The position numbers and the translations under genes were made by a program. A DNA stretch of 64,000 nucleotides, taken from assembly GCF_964340395.1 (NCBI RefSeq), contig NC_135564.1, forward strand, positions 16,657,457 to 16,721,456, read 5' to 3'. Under the pieces are notes generated by a model. The model was not told the origin of the DNA, made no database searches, and saw only the letters and a list, made by a program, of their open reading frames with translations. Origin of the DNA: Glandiceps talaboti. Taxonomy: Eukaryota > Hemichordata > Enteropneusta > Spengelidae. This document shows, in pieces, positions 49,771-62,376 of this stretch; position 1 is the first letter of the stretch, and each line of letters starts with the position of its first letter.

Positions 49771-51320
49771 GTTTGTAACTGAGCACTTAGAGTGGCGTCA
49801 CAGGAGTGGGTCGGACAAGCTAGTATGCAGCATCGGTCAGTGTGTCTTGAAAACTCGAATGTAGACTATATCAAACGCTGGGAACTGGAATTTTAAAGTT
49901 CGGTGGCAATCATTAATCCATACGACAGTCGAACAGGACAAACAAAGGCGTCGTGACGCAGGATGTGAAAGTTTCACAGTATAGTTCCGCCTATTACCTC
50001 CTATTCATCACATGTTACCTCGTCACGCTTGTGTTATAGATTTCACAATTTAAATTCATATCCCATAATACCAGCATATAGTACTATGACGTCAAGTAGT
50101 GTGTTTGATAACAGACAAGTCTCTGGTTTCATAATTATAGACAACAGTCAATTATTTAATTAACTTTTGGGAAGAGGGTGTGGGGTTCTCGTCACTTGTT
50201 CTCAGCTTACTGATAGAGGTCAAAGGTCCGGTATCCGGTTCTCGCAGTCGATAAATAAACACAAGGGTGACCCTATTTTTTTTAAATGTTTCTCATTAGT
50301 TTTTCATAGAAACTATGAGTAGGTCCGTCAATTTAAAATCTAAAAAAAAATATTTAAAAAATCATCTACTTCATGTTTCTCAGCCTCTATTTTCTTTTTA
50401 TTGGATTCCTGGTAACAAGCCCTTTCCCAGCTTCTATGTTCTCGCATGTTCTCCCTCCCCCCTCTCTAGTACTTGAATAACTTTCGTCATGAAAGAAATG
50501 TTCTCATCTGGAACAAATGTCGTTGCCATCGCCATGACTGTAGATGACGTCGACAGTCCAAAAAGGACGCTGTTCCTCAAAAATATTAAGGACGGGCGAA
50601 AATATTTTGTTATTTTAAATTTCATGTCGGAGATGAAAATTTGAGTCGGTCGGGTAATGAGAAACATAAGAAAAAAATTTGGGATCTCCCTGACAAAGGA
50701 TCATTCAATTTTTGTTTGGAACTAACTTTTTCTATATCTCCCCCCCCCCTGCCAGACAATTCGTTTTCACAACAAAACATCAAACCTCATCTAAACTGGG
50801 CCTTGAATTATTTGAGACCTAACTTTTATATCACTTTTTACTTCACGTCTTGCACTAATATGGAAACTCTATTAACACTCGTATTAATTTTCAAAAGGTA
50901 ATTATACTGTTAAAATTTGAACTTTTCAACAAAACCTGGCGAGCCACAATATTTATCTTACTCTTGTAACAGGATATCACAGACAGCAGTATTTCCTGTC
51001 TGAGACTATTGTTCGAGCTGTTGCGAAGAGGCCGATCGTTTTGTTGACGCACTTTTTAGCACACTGATTCTGAGAAATCTCGTAGCAAATACGCACCCAA
51101 ACCTTACCTACACGCCGCCAACACCTAAGTCTCGCCCACGCGCCGTGATAGCGAAAGGCAGACACAACCCCTAATGAACCCTGTATATAGCCACGTGACA
51201 GTAACAGTTGACATGGTGAATATGGTCGCTAATTATTTAGCCATATGTTAACTGCCATGCCCCAAGCCCCTCCTCCTCTCAAGGACGTTTAAAGTAAACC
51301 GTGTACTTCTTCCCATAGCA
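49771..51320 (-). promoter_or_regulatory. Receptor A upstream region, partly shared with receptor B
   Basis: Patches match the region upstream of receptor B: about 50985-51050 with 62850-62910 (GACTATTGTTCGAGCTGTTG versus GACGATTGTTCTAGCTATTG) and about 51190-51275 with 63010-63095 (AGCCACGTGACAG versus AGCCATGTGACAG). The duplication therefore included the promoter. No TATA box is assigned. The open frames at 50434-50667 are unexplained but show no domain. Confidence 0.5.
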
Positions 51321-51625
51321 GGAAAGTTTGATTGTAAATGTGATATAGTTCTAAGACCACTGTTGTCAGACACCTATGCGTCACCACCAACATCGACTCT
51401 GCGCAAAGCAAACATTATATCTGCTGACAATGGAGTTAATGACCCAAAACGCACCCCTATAACATTGTACTGACAACAACTTCCGTACTATAGTATACGT
51501 TCCGTTCAAGCGAACTCATAATTACATGACTAAAACGGTTTCTAATATACTAAAAGCAATACAGATTTTATTTTTCAAATCCTGCTTTACATTTTATGAC
51601 CAAATAATGACAAGATACTTAGATG

Positions 51626-51740
51626 TCATTCCCCAATATTTTCTTCGTTTAGCTAACATGTAAGGAAAATACTAGTGACCTATGGGGTCTTTGTTGCTAC
51701 GAATCGCTAGACAAGTAGTGACAACACATTTAGGTCAAGA
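51626..51740. mobile_element. Partial copy of the TTATTCCCC MITE
   Basis: CATTCCCCAATATTTTCTTC, then GTGACCTATGGGGTC and AGTAGTGACAACACATTTAG, parallel the left two thirds of the element at 5042-5198. The right arm is lost. Confidence 0.6.
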
Positions 51741-52002
51741 ACGACCAGCGTATATATTCCATATTTATGGCTTATGCATGGTATAATGTAACATATACCA
51801 CTGGTGATACTTCCCTTTGATCTGGATGTTTGAAAGTACTGGCGTGGTAATTAAAATCACTCTCAATCCTTTCGTTAACCCTTACCGCCAATACCACCAC
51901 TTCTTGGTTTAAAGGGAGAACGTTTCTCCATGAAATAAAGGTATATTCGTATATTTTGGGTTGCAGGGAGTCATTTCTACATCCATGGATGGACTGGTGT
52001 AA

Positions 52003-52109
52003 GGTATGAACAGCGACTGCGACTTGAAAACTGCGACCTGCGATTTGAAACTGCGGCAGGTCGATCGCATTTTTCAAGTCGCAGTCACTGTCCACCGGTC
52101 ATCCATACC
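52003..52109. repeat. Imperfect inverted repeat (~45-bp arms)
   Basis: GGTATGAACAGCGACTGCGA and CTTGAAAACTGCGACCTGC pair with GCAGGTCGATCGCATTTTTC and AAGTCGCAGTC...CCATACC. No ORF. Possibly a small foldback element. Confidence 0.6.
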
Positions 52110-53560
52110 ATTTCATGTTTGAACATAACATAATTTTCGTGAGTAATACCAATGAAGTCTCTGTGAAATTTAAACATACTACTAAAACTACCAATGAACA
52201 TTTTGCAGCAGTCAATCAAAGTCGTGTAAAAAGTTTTGTCATATGTAAAATGTCCATAGAAAGTCTAGTACATATTTTCAAATACATATTACTAATTTTA
52301 TTTCATTTGTCAAACCTAGCATACATTGTAAATATTCTACTTTTTTTAATTTGATGAAAAGTCATTATTTACATGAAGTAATATGTATGTACTTCACGTT
52401 CAGTGATTGTCATGCAATTCCCAAATAAAAGTCTTTGTTGTTTGTTGCCCAATGAACCCTAAATACTTTATATGTATCGCATCTAAATCACCTTGTAAGC
52501 TTTACCCATACCTTGGTGTATTTGCAAGACATAAGGGTTAACCGGAGGTTACATCTGTTGTAAATTATGTAAAGTCTGCACAGAAACAAGATTTTGTTTG
52601 AGTGCCCATGGCTATAAAACGGAACATGTTTCCTTAGTACATGGGACGCTAAGCCCAAATGTGTGAATCGGACAATTGCTGGGCTATTCAAACGTATTGT
52701 AGTATACTTTTAAAGTCTTCTGCAACATGACAGCTACATTAATAGAAAAATACAAGTAGGGTAGATTTTTAAAAACAAAAATATTTTTGTCTTTGCCAGA
52801 TTTTGGAAATAATTTACGGGTTTATCACCTGTCATTTAAAGTTCACCATATTGATGTAAGAATGCTAATGTGTGTCTTTTATACGTTACGACACTTCACC
52901 TTATACTGACATTACATAATTATTATTTTCACAGATCAAATTCGTGATATGTACTTCTGTATCTATCAATCAATTTTCTGTTATGAACATTTTCAATAAT
53001 CTATACTATCAGACTAATATATAATTTTAGTGATGATTTTAGTAATTCCTGGTGCAAAATGAAGTTACATTTGAAGGGGTCAGTGCCATAAGGGCCTGAA
53101 TACAAAAAGGCCAAAACGTATTTTCGGCACTAGAACCTTATGACCCCAAGTGAAATCTAAATCAAGATTTTTTATTTCTCCTAGTATATAGTTTCACCAA
53201 GAACAGTTCATGGTGAGATAAAAAAAAATTTTCGCTTCATCCTTTTGACTCTTGGCACTTTCAATCATGTGTTGGCTATTTATATTTGAGTTATATCATG
53301 TCAGAGGTCAAACATGAACAAAATGAATAAGGTCAAAATTGACGAATCACAATAAATGGTATTAGGCCATTTTATAACACTCACCCATTTATTTTATGAA
53401 TATATGCCAAAGAATTATATTCAATGCCATGGAAATCTTTGCTTAGCTAGGGAAATTATAGTTACTGATCAATGTGAAGTGTAACTGTCCCCAGACTTAG
53501 TATATGGCAGATGACTGTGAATTTATCTAAGACAAAAATAGTTGTTTTGAAAAAATGGGG
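52110..53560. other. Intergenic, nothing recognised
   Basis: Between the two receptor genes. A small imperfect palindrome (GGGGTCAGTGCCATAAGG... CCTTATGACCCC) lies at about 53077-53152. No exon or RNA gene is seen. Confidence 0.5.
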
Positions 53561-53905
53561 GATTTGTGTCGAAGAGAGAAAAATGTTGTTTTTTTAAAGG
53601 GCGGGCACTTGAACTTGTGTTATACAACAAATACCTAGGATTACTATTATCCTGTCATTTAAGGTGGTATCAAGCCACCAAATTGTTATCACAACAGACT
53701 AGGGCAGAAAAGCTTATATTAACATCTGGAGTAAGTGTAATAGAGTTGACACCTATACTAGTTATATGATACTTTCTTTAAAATGTTTCATTCAACGAGT
53801 TCACCAATTTTAACATACATATCTAAAATATGGAGTTTTCAAAGTTATCTTTTACTAGAAAGAGTACAGCTTTTAGCGTGCAAAATATGTTTAGGTGTTT
53901 AAAAA
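53560..53905 (+). pseudogene. LINE C-terminal RT fragment
   Basis: Plus strand: EKCCFFKGRALELVLYNKYL and GLLLSCHLRWYQATKLLSQQ, then, after a frame change, SPILTYISKIWSF and LLLERVQLLACKICLGV. The order matches the minus-strand LINE at 35900-36400 (KWFYRG...YNYLGMLFSSRLSW...YYGAEIWGYE). Inactive. Confidence 0.75.
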
Positions 53906-53944
53906 TGAGTTCCAAATTGTGATGTGCTGTACTTGTTGAATGTG

Positions 53945-54300
53945 GGGGATACACCATACACATAACAACAACAACAAAGTTTATTAAATACTGGGTCAAA
54001 CTTGCCTTGTAAATATGTCAAATTATAGATACCCAAAGTAAGACAAAATGTATCCTTTTTATACTTCACGCTATTAGTGTCTGTATTCTGTCGTATGAAA
54101 TTGGTACCAAAACAAAACGTTGTCCGAGTCTTAAAGATCTTAAACAACATGATACCGCGTAATCGAAACACTATATTCACTCTGGTTTGGTAGTAACATG
54201 TTGCTGCAATTCTTTCATTACAAGTCATCTTCTGGTATATATTGGTTACCCAGTTTTTGATATATCTGGCGTTTCCTTGATGTATTATTCTCACGTGTTA
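53945..54300 (-). mobile_element. Probable LINE 3' region ending in (TTG)n
   Basis: On the minus strand the segment ends GTATTTAATAAACTTTGTTG followed by TTG units, a common CR1-type 3' terminus. The 131-codon frame across it has no recognised domain. Confidence 0.4.
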
Positions 54301-54646
54301 AATAACGGCATCGAATTGTTAACTGTTTGATATAATATACCTGAATACTATATTTAAGTTCTGCCAATTTTCAGCAGCAAGTACTGGTTACACGTAAGTA
54401 TGCTTCAATGACTAGCACACTAAGTATATATATCTATATTCAAAAACAATTATTTCCCCAAATTCTTGTGCATATCAGCGCAAAAGATAAAGTAATCCAA
54501 AACTACTTAAATAATCATCATGTATATGACTTTGAAATTCGAAGAAATGACTTGAATCTATAGACTGCACAGCAGTTTTCAGTTTGAACAGTTACGTGTA
54601 TACACATTTATAGTTCAGTGTCATTATTTATATGTGCCTGTAAAAT

Positions 54647-55022
54647 TCATTTTGAAGTATTGCCGTCGTCAATTTTCTGTGTCAATGCAGTATAAATCTT
54701 ATCATCAACATGCTGTAATGAAGCATACTGGTTGTCTTCATTATTATTCCCCCGTTGATGGGGAATGTCACCAATGACACAAATTGCATATGGATTCGTT
54801 TCTTGTATTTGTGTCAGTCCAGTATAAATATTATCCCCAACACGCTGCAATGCAGCATACTGGTTGCCTTCATTGATATTCCCCGGTTGGTGGGCAACAT
54901 CACCAATGACACACTCTGCATAAGGAGTCATTTCTTGCATATTGGCTTCACCTGATGTGCCTGTTATTATATCTTCATATACCGGATTGTTGTGTGAGGT
55001 TGTTTGTTCACCGCTTTTCTTT
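54647..55022 (-). CDS. Receptor B last exon: NPxY and tandem ITAM tail
   Basis: Acceptor TATCTCCAG before 55022, TGA at 54647-54649. NPVY is at 54988-54977. Repeat 1 (54937-54806) and repeat 2 (54805-54674) are 44 codons each and begin QEMTPYAECVIGD and QETNPYAICVIGD. ITAM 1 is YAAL-QRVGDNI-YTGL (54859-54815); ITAM 2 is YASL-QHVDDKI-YTAL (54727-54683). The DNIYTGL phrase closely resembles the second half of vertebrate Fc receptor gamma-chain ITAMs (established family knowledge, compared by eye). Confidence 0.92.
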
Positions 55023-58000
55023 CTGGAGATAAAATATTGTTCTGGTGTTAGAATGGACTGTTGTTATGTAACATTGGATGCTATCGGAATTCTGTAAAAA
55101 ACATTTTTTATTGTGATGATCATTGAATTGATTTTAAATTCATCCAAAAATGTTCAGCTGGAAATTGTGAATGTGTTTGGTGATATGGAACAGAATTACT
55201 CACGTGTTCCTATACTTTCGAAGCATTGTGATAATCATGGATACGGTAAATATGACAGCGAGCAAGCCTACTGTGGTTCCAACACTTATCTCGGTGACCC
55301 TTACACCAATGATGGATTCCGGTAGTGGCTTATAACCTGGAAACATGACACATATGTAATTATAAGTAACGAAGATCAGAAATTAGACATTTTTTTAGCA
55401 ATTATGATGTAATTATGAACTTGACATTGACCTTCAACAAAATACAAGGTGGATACTGCACATACACTGCATCGGTAAAACGTTGCATATTGTGGAGGAT
55501 TTTCTTTTTGGGGTGGCCTTTGTATTCGTAATTTGGGAAGTCTTAAAAAGGCATACATATGTACAGTAGATAATACTCGGCAACGACTGAGCAGATTTAT
55601 CGAATATAGGCTAACTTTCGATGATATTTAAAGCGACACACAAAACACTAATATTAAGAATATATTTCCTTATATGTTGGGGTCTAATGAAATATGTAGG
55701 CAGAGTTGTGGCAATGCTTTCATAAGCACTTTAAAACGATGTAACGAACAATTGGAATTGAATTGTCGTCAGATTCATTCTCACTTATCATCCATCGTCA
55801 AGAGAACAGAAATGTTCTTTATTGAATTTGAAGTTTAAACTCATGACACGAAATGGTGTGGTGTGGCTTTTTTTTCGAATGTGTATAAACTGTGTCGTTC
55901 GAAATTTGGTTTGGTAATAACTAAGTGTAAATATTTTGGACAGTGTTTGTTGGTACGGTACATTCTGGTACAGCCTGGTTGACAATAACATGTACCATTG
56001 AATTAATGACAGGCTACTGTGGTAATAGACATACATACCGCGTATAGTTTCATTACAGTACATTCCAGTCCAGCCTGGTTGACAGAAACATGTACCATTG
56101 AATTTGTCACAAGATACTGTGGTATTAGACATGCAATTACAGCGAGCTTGGCAACCATCACCATACCATCCACTGGAACAAGCTGTGGTCGAGTGATAAA
56201 TACAGGTGTTCTCAATACAAAGTAAAAAAGTAACGTTTCTCTAGGAGAAATAATCTCTGTCTTATAATCTATAAACATTGATTGAAGCCAAAATGGCCCA
56301 TACAGACAAATATGGATATGAATAATTTTAATTAAGACACAAGTGTTATGAATGGCAGGGACGATGCTACTTTTTCTGAATCTGCAAAATAATATTTTTT
56401 ATGTACGTGGTTCTAATTTTTACCTACCATGACTTTGCAGTCAAGAAAACAAGGAAAGAGTCAGAATTAACTGCTTTGTTCTTTAAACACTCGCAAAATT
56501 GTTCATTTACTTTCCTCTTTACTTCCTATGTAAATTTTTTTCTGTATTTAACAACTGATTTTACGAAATATCATCCTCTTCAGATGGTTAAGTTTAACTA
56601 CTTCCCTTTCACTATAATTAAAATTAATTTTGTCTATTCCTCCAAAATTAAATTAAACGAACTTTAAAACATACCACGATAACAGTGAGATCCTGTCCAT
56701 CCCGATTTACAATAACAGGTGCCATTCGTCGAGTAACATGACTCAGTATTATGCTCATTGCACGTACAGTTCTGGTTGCAGTGTTGACCATAAGTATGTG
56801 ATGAACAGGCTAGAACAAATTAATAAAATGGAAAAGAAAATTATTTGTTGCTGTATCATGGGCTTAATGTTGTCTAAAACCACTGTGTTCAATATATATG
56901 TATCACCTAAATGACACATTTGCACCCTCGATGGGGATTTCGTTTAGGATGGGATAAAGTTGCGACTCGTTATAGTGAATGTGGGTTAAAGTTTCAAAAT
57001 GTTGTAATAAAATTTCAGAGAAAGTATCTTTAGTGAAGTGATAACAGATGCATATGTTTCCCTTAATTTCCTTGGATACATTCTGCTTACCTTTCAAGAT
57101 TTCTATCTCCTACATAATTTAAAATAACTGATATTTGAATCAATGGAGTACAGGTATTCAAAACCTCATGAGTTACAAAGTTATGATTGGAAAATGACCT
57201 AAATGTTTAAACAAAACACTGTACAATGGTGAGATTTGTCAAAATTGAAAAGGTTTATGCGTGAGATTACAAATCCGAGGGAGTCATTGTAACGGTTAAC
57301 AAGATGTGAACAGTGTCATTAAAATGGTTAACAATAATATGGACAGTGTCATTCATGGTTAAAGAGTTTGCGGACAGTTTCATTCTGTAAAAATTGTCCC
57401 GGAATCAAGAGCACAGTTCAAGCAAAGGGAACAAGACAAAGAAGAGTACAATTCATTGTATTGATACAAGTTCTTGTGTCATTTAAGTGTACTGTGCTAT
57501 GCCATTACTCAAGTACTCTGATAACACATTTTGGAGTTCTCTTCAGGTAAGTACACAACAGCGTGTTTAAAACACAACAAATAATTACACACAAATAAGT
57601 GCTTACTTTGATTACACGTCAGACCCATCCATCCTGGTTTACAGTTACAGGTTCCATCATCATGGTCACATGATATTGTGTTATTCATCATACAGGTACA
57701 TTTCTTTGTACAATCCTGTCCGTGCATTCCCTGATTACACACTGAAAAGAAAAAGAGTCATCGCAAACAAGTTGATTCACTCGATCTAAGTGAAATACTG
57801 TTATCTATATTTGTAACATAACATTACATAACATAAAATTAGGTAGAATATACCTCGGGAACCAATTTCCCTTACAGTCAATGATATTCAAATCTTTCCA
57901 AACTTTGCAAGATAAAAGCATCTTCCTGGTCTTTTGGAAATGATAAAAGAAACTCGAGGGTGTAATCGAAAACAGGTTAATTTTAATATTACTTGGTCTT

Positions 58001-59098
58001 CATATTGTTTCGAATTTCACATGCTGACCCCAGATTTTTTTTATTTTATAGCGAATAATTATTAGAGTTTTTCTGGAAACAAGTGTTCTAATCTGTGTAT
58101 TCTCATTGTAGCTGCTGAACGTGATACCATATTAGTGAGTTACTGCAAACTTAAGGTTGTGTTTGTAATTACATATCACTTAGACCCTATCGATGAATGT
58201 TTAAGTCGGATACGAATATATATTTACTGTTATTGCATGTTTTTCCTATCCAACCAGGTTTACAATTACACTTTCCATCACCATAGTTACAAGATACAGT
58301 GTTATTCATCACACAAGGACACGTCTTGGTACAACCATCACCGTATAATCCTTGTTCACACACTAGAAGAAACAGTATCATCGTATCAGAATTCGATAAA
58401 ATACCATCTTCGGTTCTATATTAATTTATCTGTGAGGTATTTTATCTGTTAACAAATGAAAACACTGAAGTATATCTAGTTTGACCAGAAAATCTCTTAC
58501 AAAATATAAAACAAATAAACTCATGACTTTGCCAGTCTGTGTTATGAATCACACAAGGGCATGGGTAGACTAGCCAAGCCGTGAATCTTTTTTTTGCATA
58601 TCAAATTAATAAATAAACAAGTAAATAAATAAACAAACAAACACACAATCAAACAAACAGACAGACAAACAAACAAACAAACAAACAAATCAAATAAATA
58701 AATAAACCAACATCGCGACTTCGTCAGTCTAGGTAGTTGATAATCTTTATAAAAAGAGAAACTTATTGAATGGCATCGTACAATGATATAGTACAATTAG
58801 CTCTGCTTTGTTTTCTTTGTTATTTTTATGTCGACAAAACAAGCTTGTTAGCCATAAGACACAAAGTCATATTGAATTGAATTGAATTGAATTGAATTGA
58901 ATTGAATTGAATTGAATTGAATTGAATTGAATTGAATTGAATTGAATTGAATTGAATTGAATTGAATTGAATTGAAATGAAATGAAATGAAATGAAATGA
59001 AATGAAATGAAATGAAATGAAATGAAATGAATTGAATTGAATTGAATTATGACTTCATATCCTAGCCTAGACAATATCATTTTTTTCTATCGTTTGTC

Positions 59099-59196
<98 letters not shown>

Positions 59197-59202
59197 TAGG
59201 CA

Positions 59203-59290
<88 letters not shown>

Positions 59291-59332
59291 GGCAGGCAGG
59301 CATACAATAAATTTACAGACTGGCTGACAGAC

Positions 59333-59369
<37 letters not shown>

Positions 59370-61810
59370 ATAACAGACACACACACGAATAGTAATAGGT
59401 ATTACACTTACGTATACGATTTTCACATGTATCTCCATGCCAACCTGTTTTACAAGAACAAGTGCCATGTCTCTTGTGACATCGATCAGAGTTTGCTTGG
59501 TTGCATTCACAACTCTGACAGGACGTACATCCACCATTCTGACATAGATCAGAAGCAAATTTCCATTCACGGCATTCTAACAATAAATTTGTTGCACATA
59601 CATACTTTAATTAAGAGTTTGGAGGATGAATTGTTCTATTTCAAAAGTAATTGTGACAAATTACTTATGGCTTTATGCAGTGTTGGAGTTGCAGAAGGGT
59701 TGGACGCAATTTGTAACGGATTGAAAGATTACTTCCTTGAAATTTATGGTTGGATTAGCCTCAGTGTATAGATATCTGCTGATCACTATTTCTGTAAGAA
59801 GTTCCGCAAAATAATGTGTACATTCTGAGGTTAGGATATATTTAATATTTTGGCTAAACATGAAATAAGGTGAGTTAATAGTTATCAACCAGGTTATGGC
59901 TACAGTAATGTATTTACGATAACTATGAGAAAGAGGACTTGTTACCATCGCGTACAATTTCATACGAAAAGTATACCAAAGTTGAGATTGTTTAAAATCC
60001 AACTTAGAGACCTTCAATCACCACGATGAAATATGTGAAATTGCAATGAGGTGACTATAAAGTTCAGCACTGTTCTTGTAGATACAACGGATCGTTGTGT
60101 ATTATTATGAAGAACAGCAAAGAAAGATAGGTCTTTCCATTGACATTCAAAGCTAGGTTTATGACCACAACCATTATATAAATGTAGAGTTATCGACTCT
60201 GGGAAATTTCTTCCATGTTGAAAATTTGTGTTATAAATATTAGTGCAACCTAATAAAAATGTATACATGTAAAGGTACTGCACTAATCACTCACCTTGAC
60301 AGTTGAAATAGTCAATCCTGTAGTTTGTAAATTGTTCTCTTCTGTATTGCGTTCGATAAATGACCCTATAAAGAACGAGGTTCTAAAACATTAAAAGTTT
60401 TACTCTAATGTGTGACAAGTCTTATAAAATATATTATTTTAGTAATTCAAGAACTGCAAGCGTGATACAATAATAGTCATGCATGCCTCCTCGCGCACAC
60501 ACACACACTACCACACGCACTCAAAAACAAACACACACTTTTATACATATTCACTTTGTAGCGACCTAACTACCTGCATGCCTACCTGCCTACACACATA
60601 CACATACATACATACATACGTACATACATACATACATACATACATACATACATACATACATACATACATACATACATGTATGCATGCAGGCATGCATGCA
60701 TGCATGCATGCAAACAAAATATTGTTTGGTTTACCTATAATGTGTACAATTGCTCAATGACCAAAATCCACACTTGACTGTGTACCTTTGACTTGAAGTA
60801 ACCTGGAAGGTACTTGTCTTCGTATCAGTAAACCTTCAAATCAACAATATAAACATTATTTGGTTAATTGGGTATTAATAGATTTTTTTTTAACACACAT
60901 ACAGATTGAAATACAAAGAGCCCGTCACTGTTTATTCACAATAATACAAACAGACAACATATAATCATAGATACCTAATACTTTAAATATTAAAACATAT
61001 TTTTCATAACCTTTCAAATGTAAAGTGCACACATACTAGTAGAGGGTGTGTTGGTTGCTTGGTTCATTTGACGAGGGGTGATATGAGGGTGGAACATACA
61101 ATTCAATTCAATTCAATTCAATTCAATTCAATTCAATTCAATATAACTTTATATCAAAATGGGCAACTAACAATAGCTGCATCCGTAATCTTTCATATAT
61201 TAGAAGAAAACTCAAAACATGTGTACATAAATACATAACAATACTGCGCATTCTAGTAGCAAGACTCCAAGTGTACGTGATGGAATTTGAATAATGTCCT
61301 TTACTAGAACGGAAACACTGGCAGTCCTGCTACGTACTCACGATCAACTCGAGACAATTATAAGCCTAAAATAAGATACGACCTGCTGTACACGCTAGTT
61401 ATGCTGGTGGCCTAGCTGTCACCATAAAAGTGACTGAGAAGTATGTAAGGCACGCCAACTTTCTAGATCATACAAAAGTAATGTTTGCCACTATATTATG
61501 ACGTAGAAAAGATGTTGTTACATGGAAGATATTGAACATGTTGAAAGTGTCGATTTAATGTCTGTGTTTGCGTGGTGTCGAAATCGAGTGATTGGTGTCA
61601 ACATGATTACTAGTTTGCTCTGAATACGAAGGCGCACCATGGATCTAATTGGATTCATTGGTTGTGATTAACATTACTAACAGTGGTACAATACATATCT
61701 TACCTGACAGTACGACTGCACTGCTTTGACGTAGTTTGAGGAAAACAAACAATATTGAAGTAAACGACAATACAACAGACCGTACACCGATTGAACAACT
61801 TTGGAAACAT
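54647..61810 (-). CDS. Receptor B: EMI/EGF transmembrane receptor with NPxY and two ITAMs (CED-1/Draper/MEGF10-like)
   Basis: Ten exons in transcript order: 61810-61704, 60812-60735, 60365-60295, 59576-59412, 58362-58228, 57741-57607, 56809-56675, 56182-56039, 55336-55204, 55022-54647 (1479 nt, 492 aa, all phases compatible). Signal peptide MFPKLFNRCTVCCIVVYF...; EMI-like region with KCGFWSLSNCTHYRVIYRTQ and IDYFNCQ; five EGF-type repeats; membrane span ~340-362; tail of 130 residues. The tail has NNPVYEDI (NPxY) and a duplicated 44-residue block, each with YAxL-x7-YTxL, the ITAM spacing. In this family NPxY recruits CED-6/GULP-type adaptors and ITAMs recruit Syk/Shark kinases, so a phagocytic or activating role is inferred. 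Exon 4 may instead end at 59418 (two residues fewer). Confidence 0.87.
55204..55336 (-). CDS. Receptor B transmembrane exon
   Basis: 133 nt, phase 1 in and phase 2 out, the same phases as the receptor A membrane exon but a different sequence: EISVGTTVGLLAVIFTV then SMIITML followed by RKYRN. Confidence 0.88.
55953..56030 (-). pseudogene. Fossil half-EGF exon in receptor B
   Basis: Directly after the donor of the last EGF exon the minus strand reads SITTVACH-stop-FNGTCYCQPG, matching the second half of that exon. The TAA falls where the intact exon has the DQ or DK pair, a different place from the stop in the receptor A fossil. Confidence 0.85.
56039..56182 (-). CDS. Receptor B EGF-type exon 5 (48 residues)
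   Basis: CSSGWYGDGCQARCNCMSNT then TVSCDKFNGTCFCQPGWTGM. Corresponds to the two 144-nt exons of receptor A (40387-40244 and 39992-39849), of which receptor B has only one. Confidence 0.9.
58618..58705. repeat. (AAAC/AAAT)n simple repeat
   Basis: Degenerate tetranucleotides in the intron of receptor B before EGF exon 2. Confidence 0.9.
58872..59048. repeat. (GAATT)n-(GAAAT)n pentanucleotide array
   Basis: GAATT units, then a block of GAAAT units (58976-59027), then GAATT again. A block-wise switch between two related units. Confidence 0.97.
59098..59370. repeat. (CAGA)n-(CAGG)n-(CAGA)n microsatellite
   Basis: CAGA, then CAGG (about 59161-59232), then CAGA blocks, directly downstream of the first EGF exon of receptor B. 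A comparable array lies in the equivalent intron of receptor A. Confidence 0.97.
59412..59576 (-). CDS. Receptor B first EGF-type exon
   Basis: CREWKFASDLCQNGGC, CTSCQSCECNQANSDRC, HKRHGTCSCKTGWHGDTC. Two donors fit phase 1: GTAAGT at 59411 (preferred) and GTATAC at 59417. Confidence 0.9.
60595..60715. repeat. (ATAC)n-(ATGC)n microsatellite
   Basis: Tetranucleotide array in receptor B intron 2, close to exon 2. Confidence 0.96.
60735..60812 (-). CDS. Receptor B exon 2: EMI-like segment
   Basis: 78 nt, phase 2 to 2. The acceptor GAAGACAAG before 60812 was chosen because it is the only nearby AG that keeps the frame open from exon 1 and gives TFQVTSSQRYTVKCGFW. Confidence 0.85.
   Translation of the reverse strand, partial: YLPGYFKSKVHSQVWILVIEQLYTL
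61095..61142. repeat. (AATTC)n simple repeat
   Basis: About nine units next to TATAACTTTATATC, possibly the tail of a minus-strand retroelement. Confidence 0.9.
61704..61810 (-). CDS. Receptor B exon 1: start codon and signal peptide
   Basis: ATG at 61810-61808, donor GTAAG at 61703. 107 nt, leaving phase 2. Confidence 0.9.
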
Positions 61811-62189
61811 GGTATTTTTTTGTAACCTCACACACTGGTACTATAGAGGCGGATCACACGGACGGCTTGTGGTTAGTGTCCTTTGAAAACAGCAAACCTG
61901 GATGTTGGACGTACTTTAACTGAACAATATAGTGACGTTGTGACACAGGATGTGAAAGTGTTAGTCTATTTCCGAGTTTTGAGACGTAGTCATCGTTAAT
62001 TGTCTGGTCTGTGGCCACTGTACATCATTGAACACTACATGAATATTGCTTGTGTCTAGGATATACGTACCCTTCTTTCATTTTTTAAATGTTTAGCTTT
62101 ACACTTTCACAATTATAACTTGGCTGATAAGACAGTACATGTTCTAATGAATTGGTAGTAGCTCCATGCGATTCATAGACAGGGTGTAG

Positions 62190-62376
<187 letters not shown>

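Noticed and set aside
50434-50667. 77-codon minus ORF (and an overlapping plus frame from 50534)
   Set aside because: Looks less repetitive than others, but no domain, splice context or paralogue upstream of receptor B was seen.
53899-54294. 131-codon minus ORF as a host gene
   Set aside because: Ends in a LINE-like AATAAA-(TTG)n terminus and has no domain; treated as retroelement sequence.
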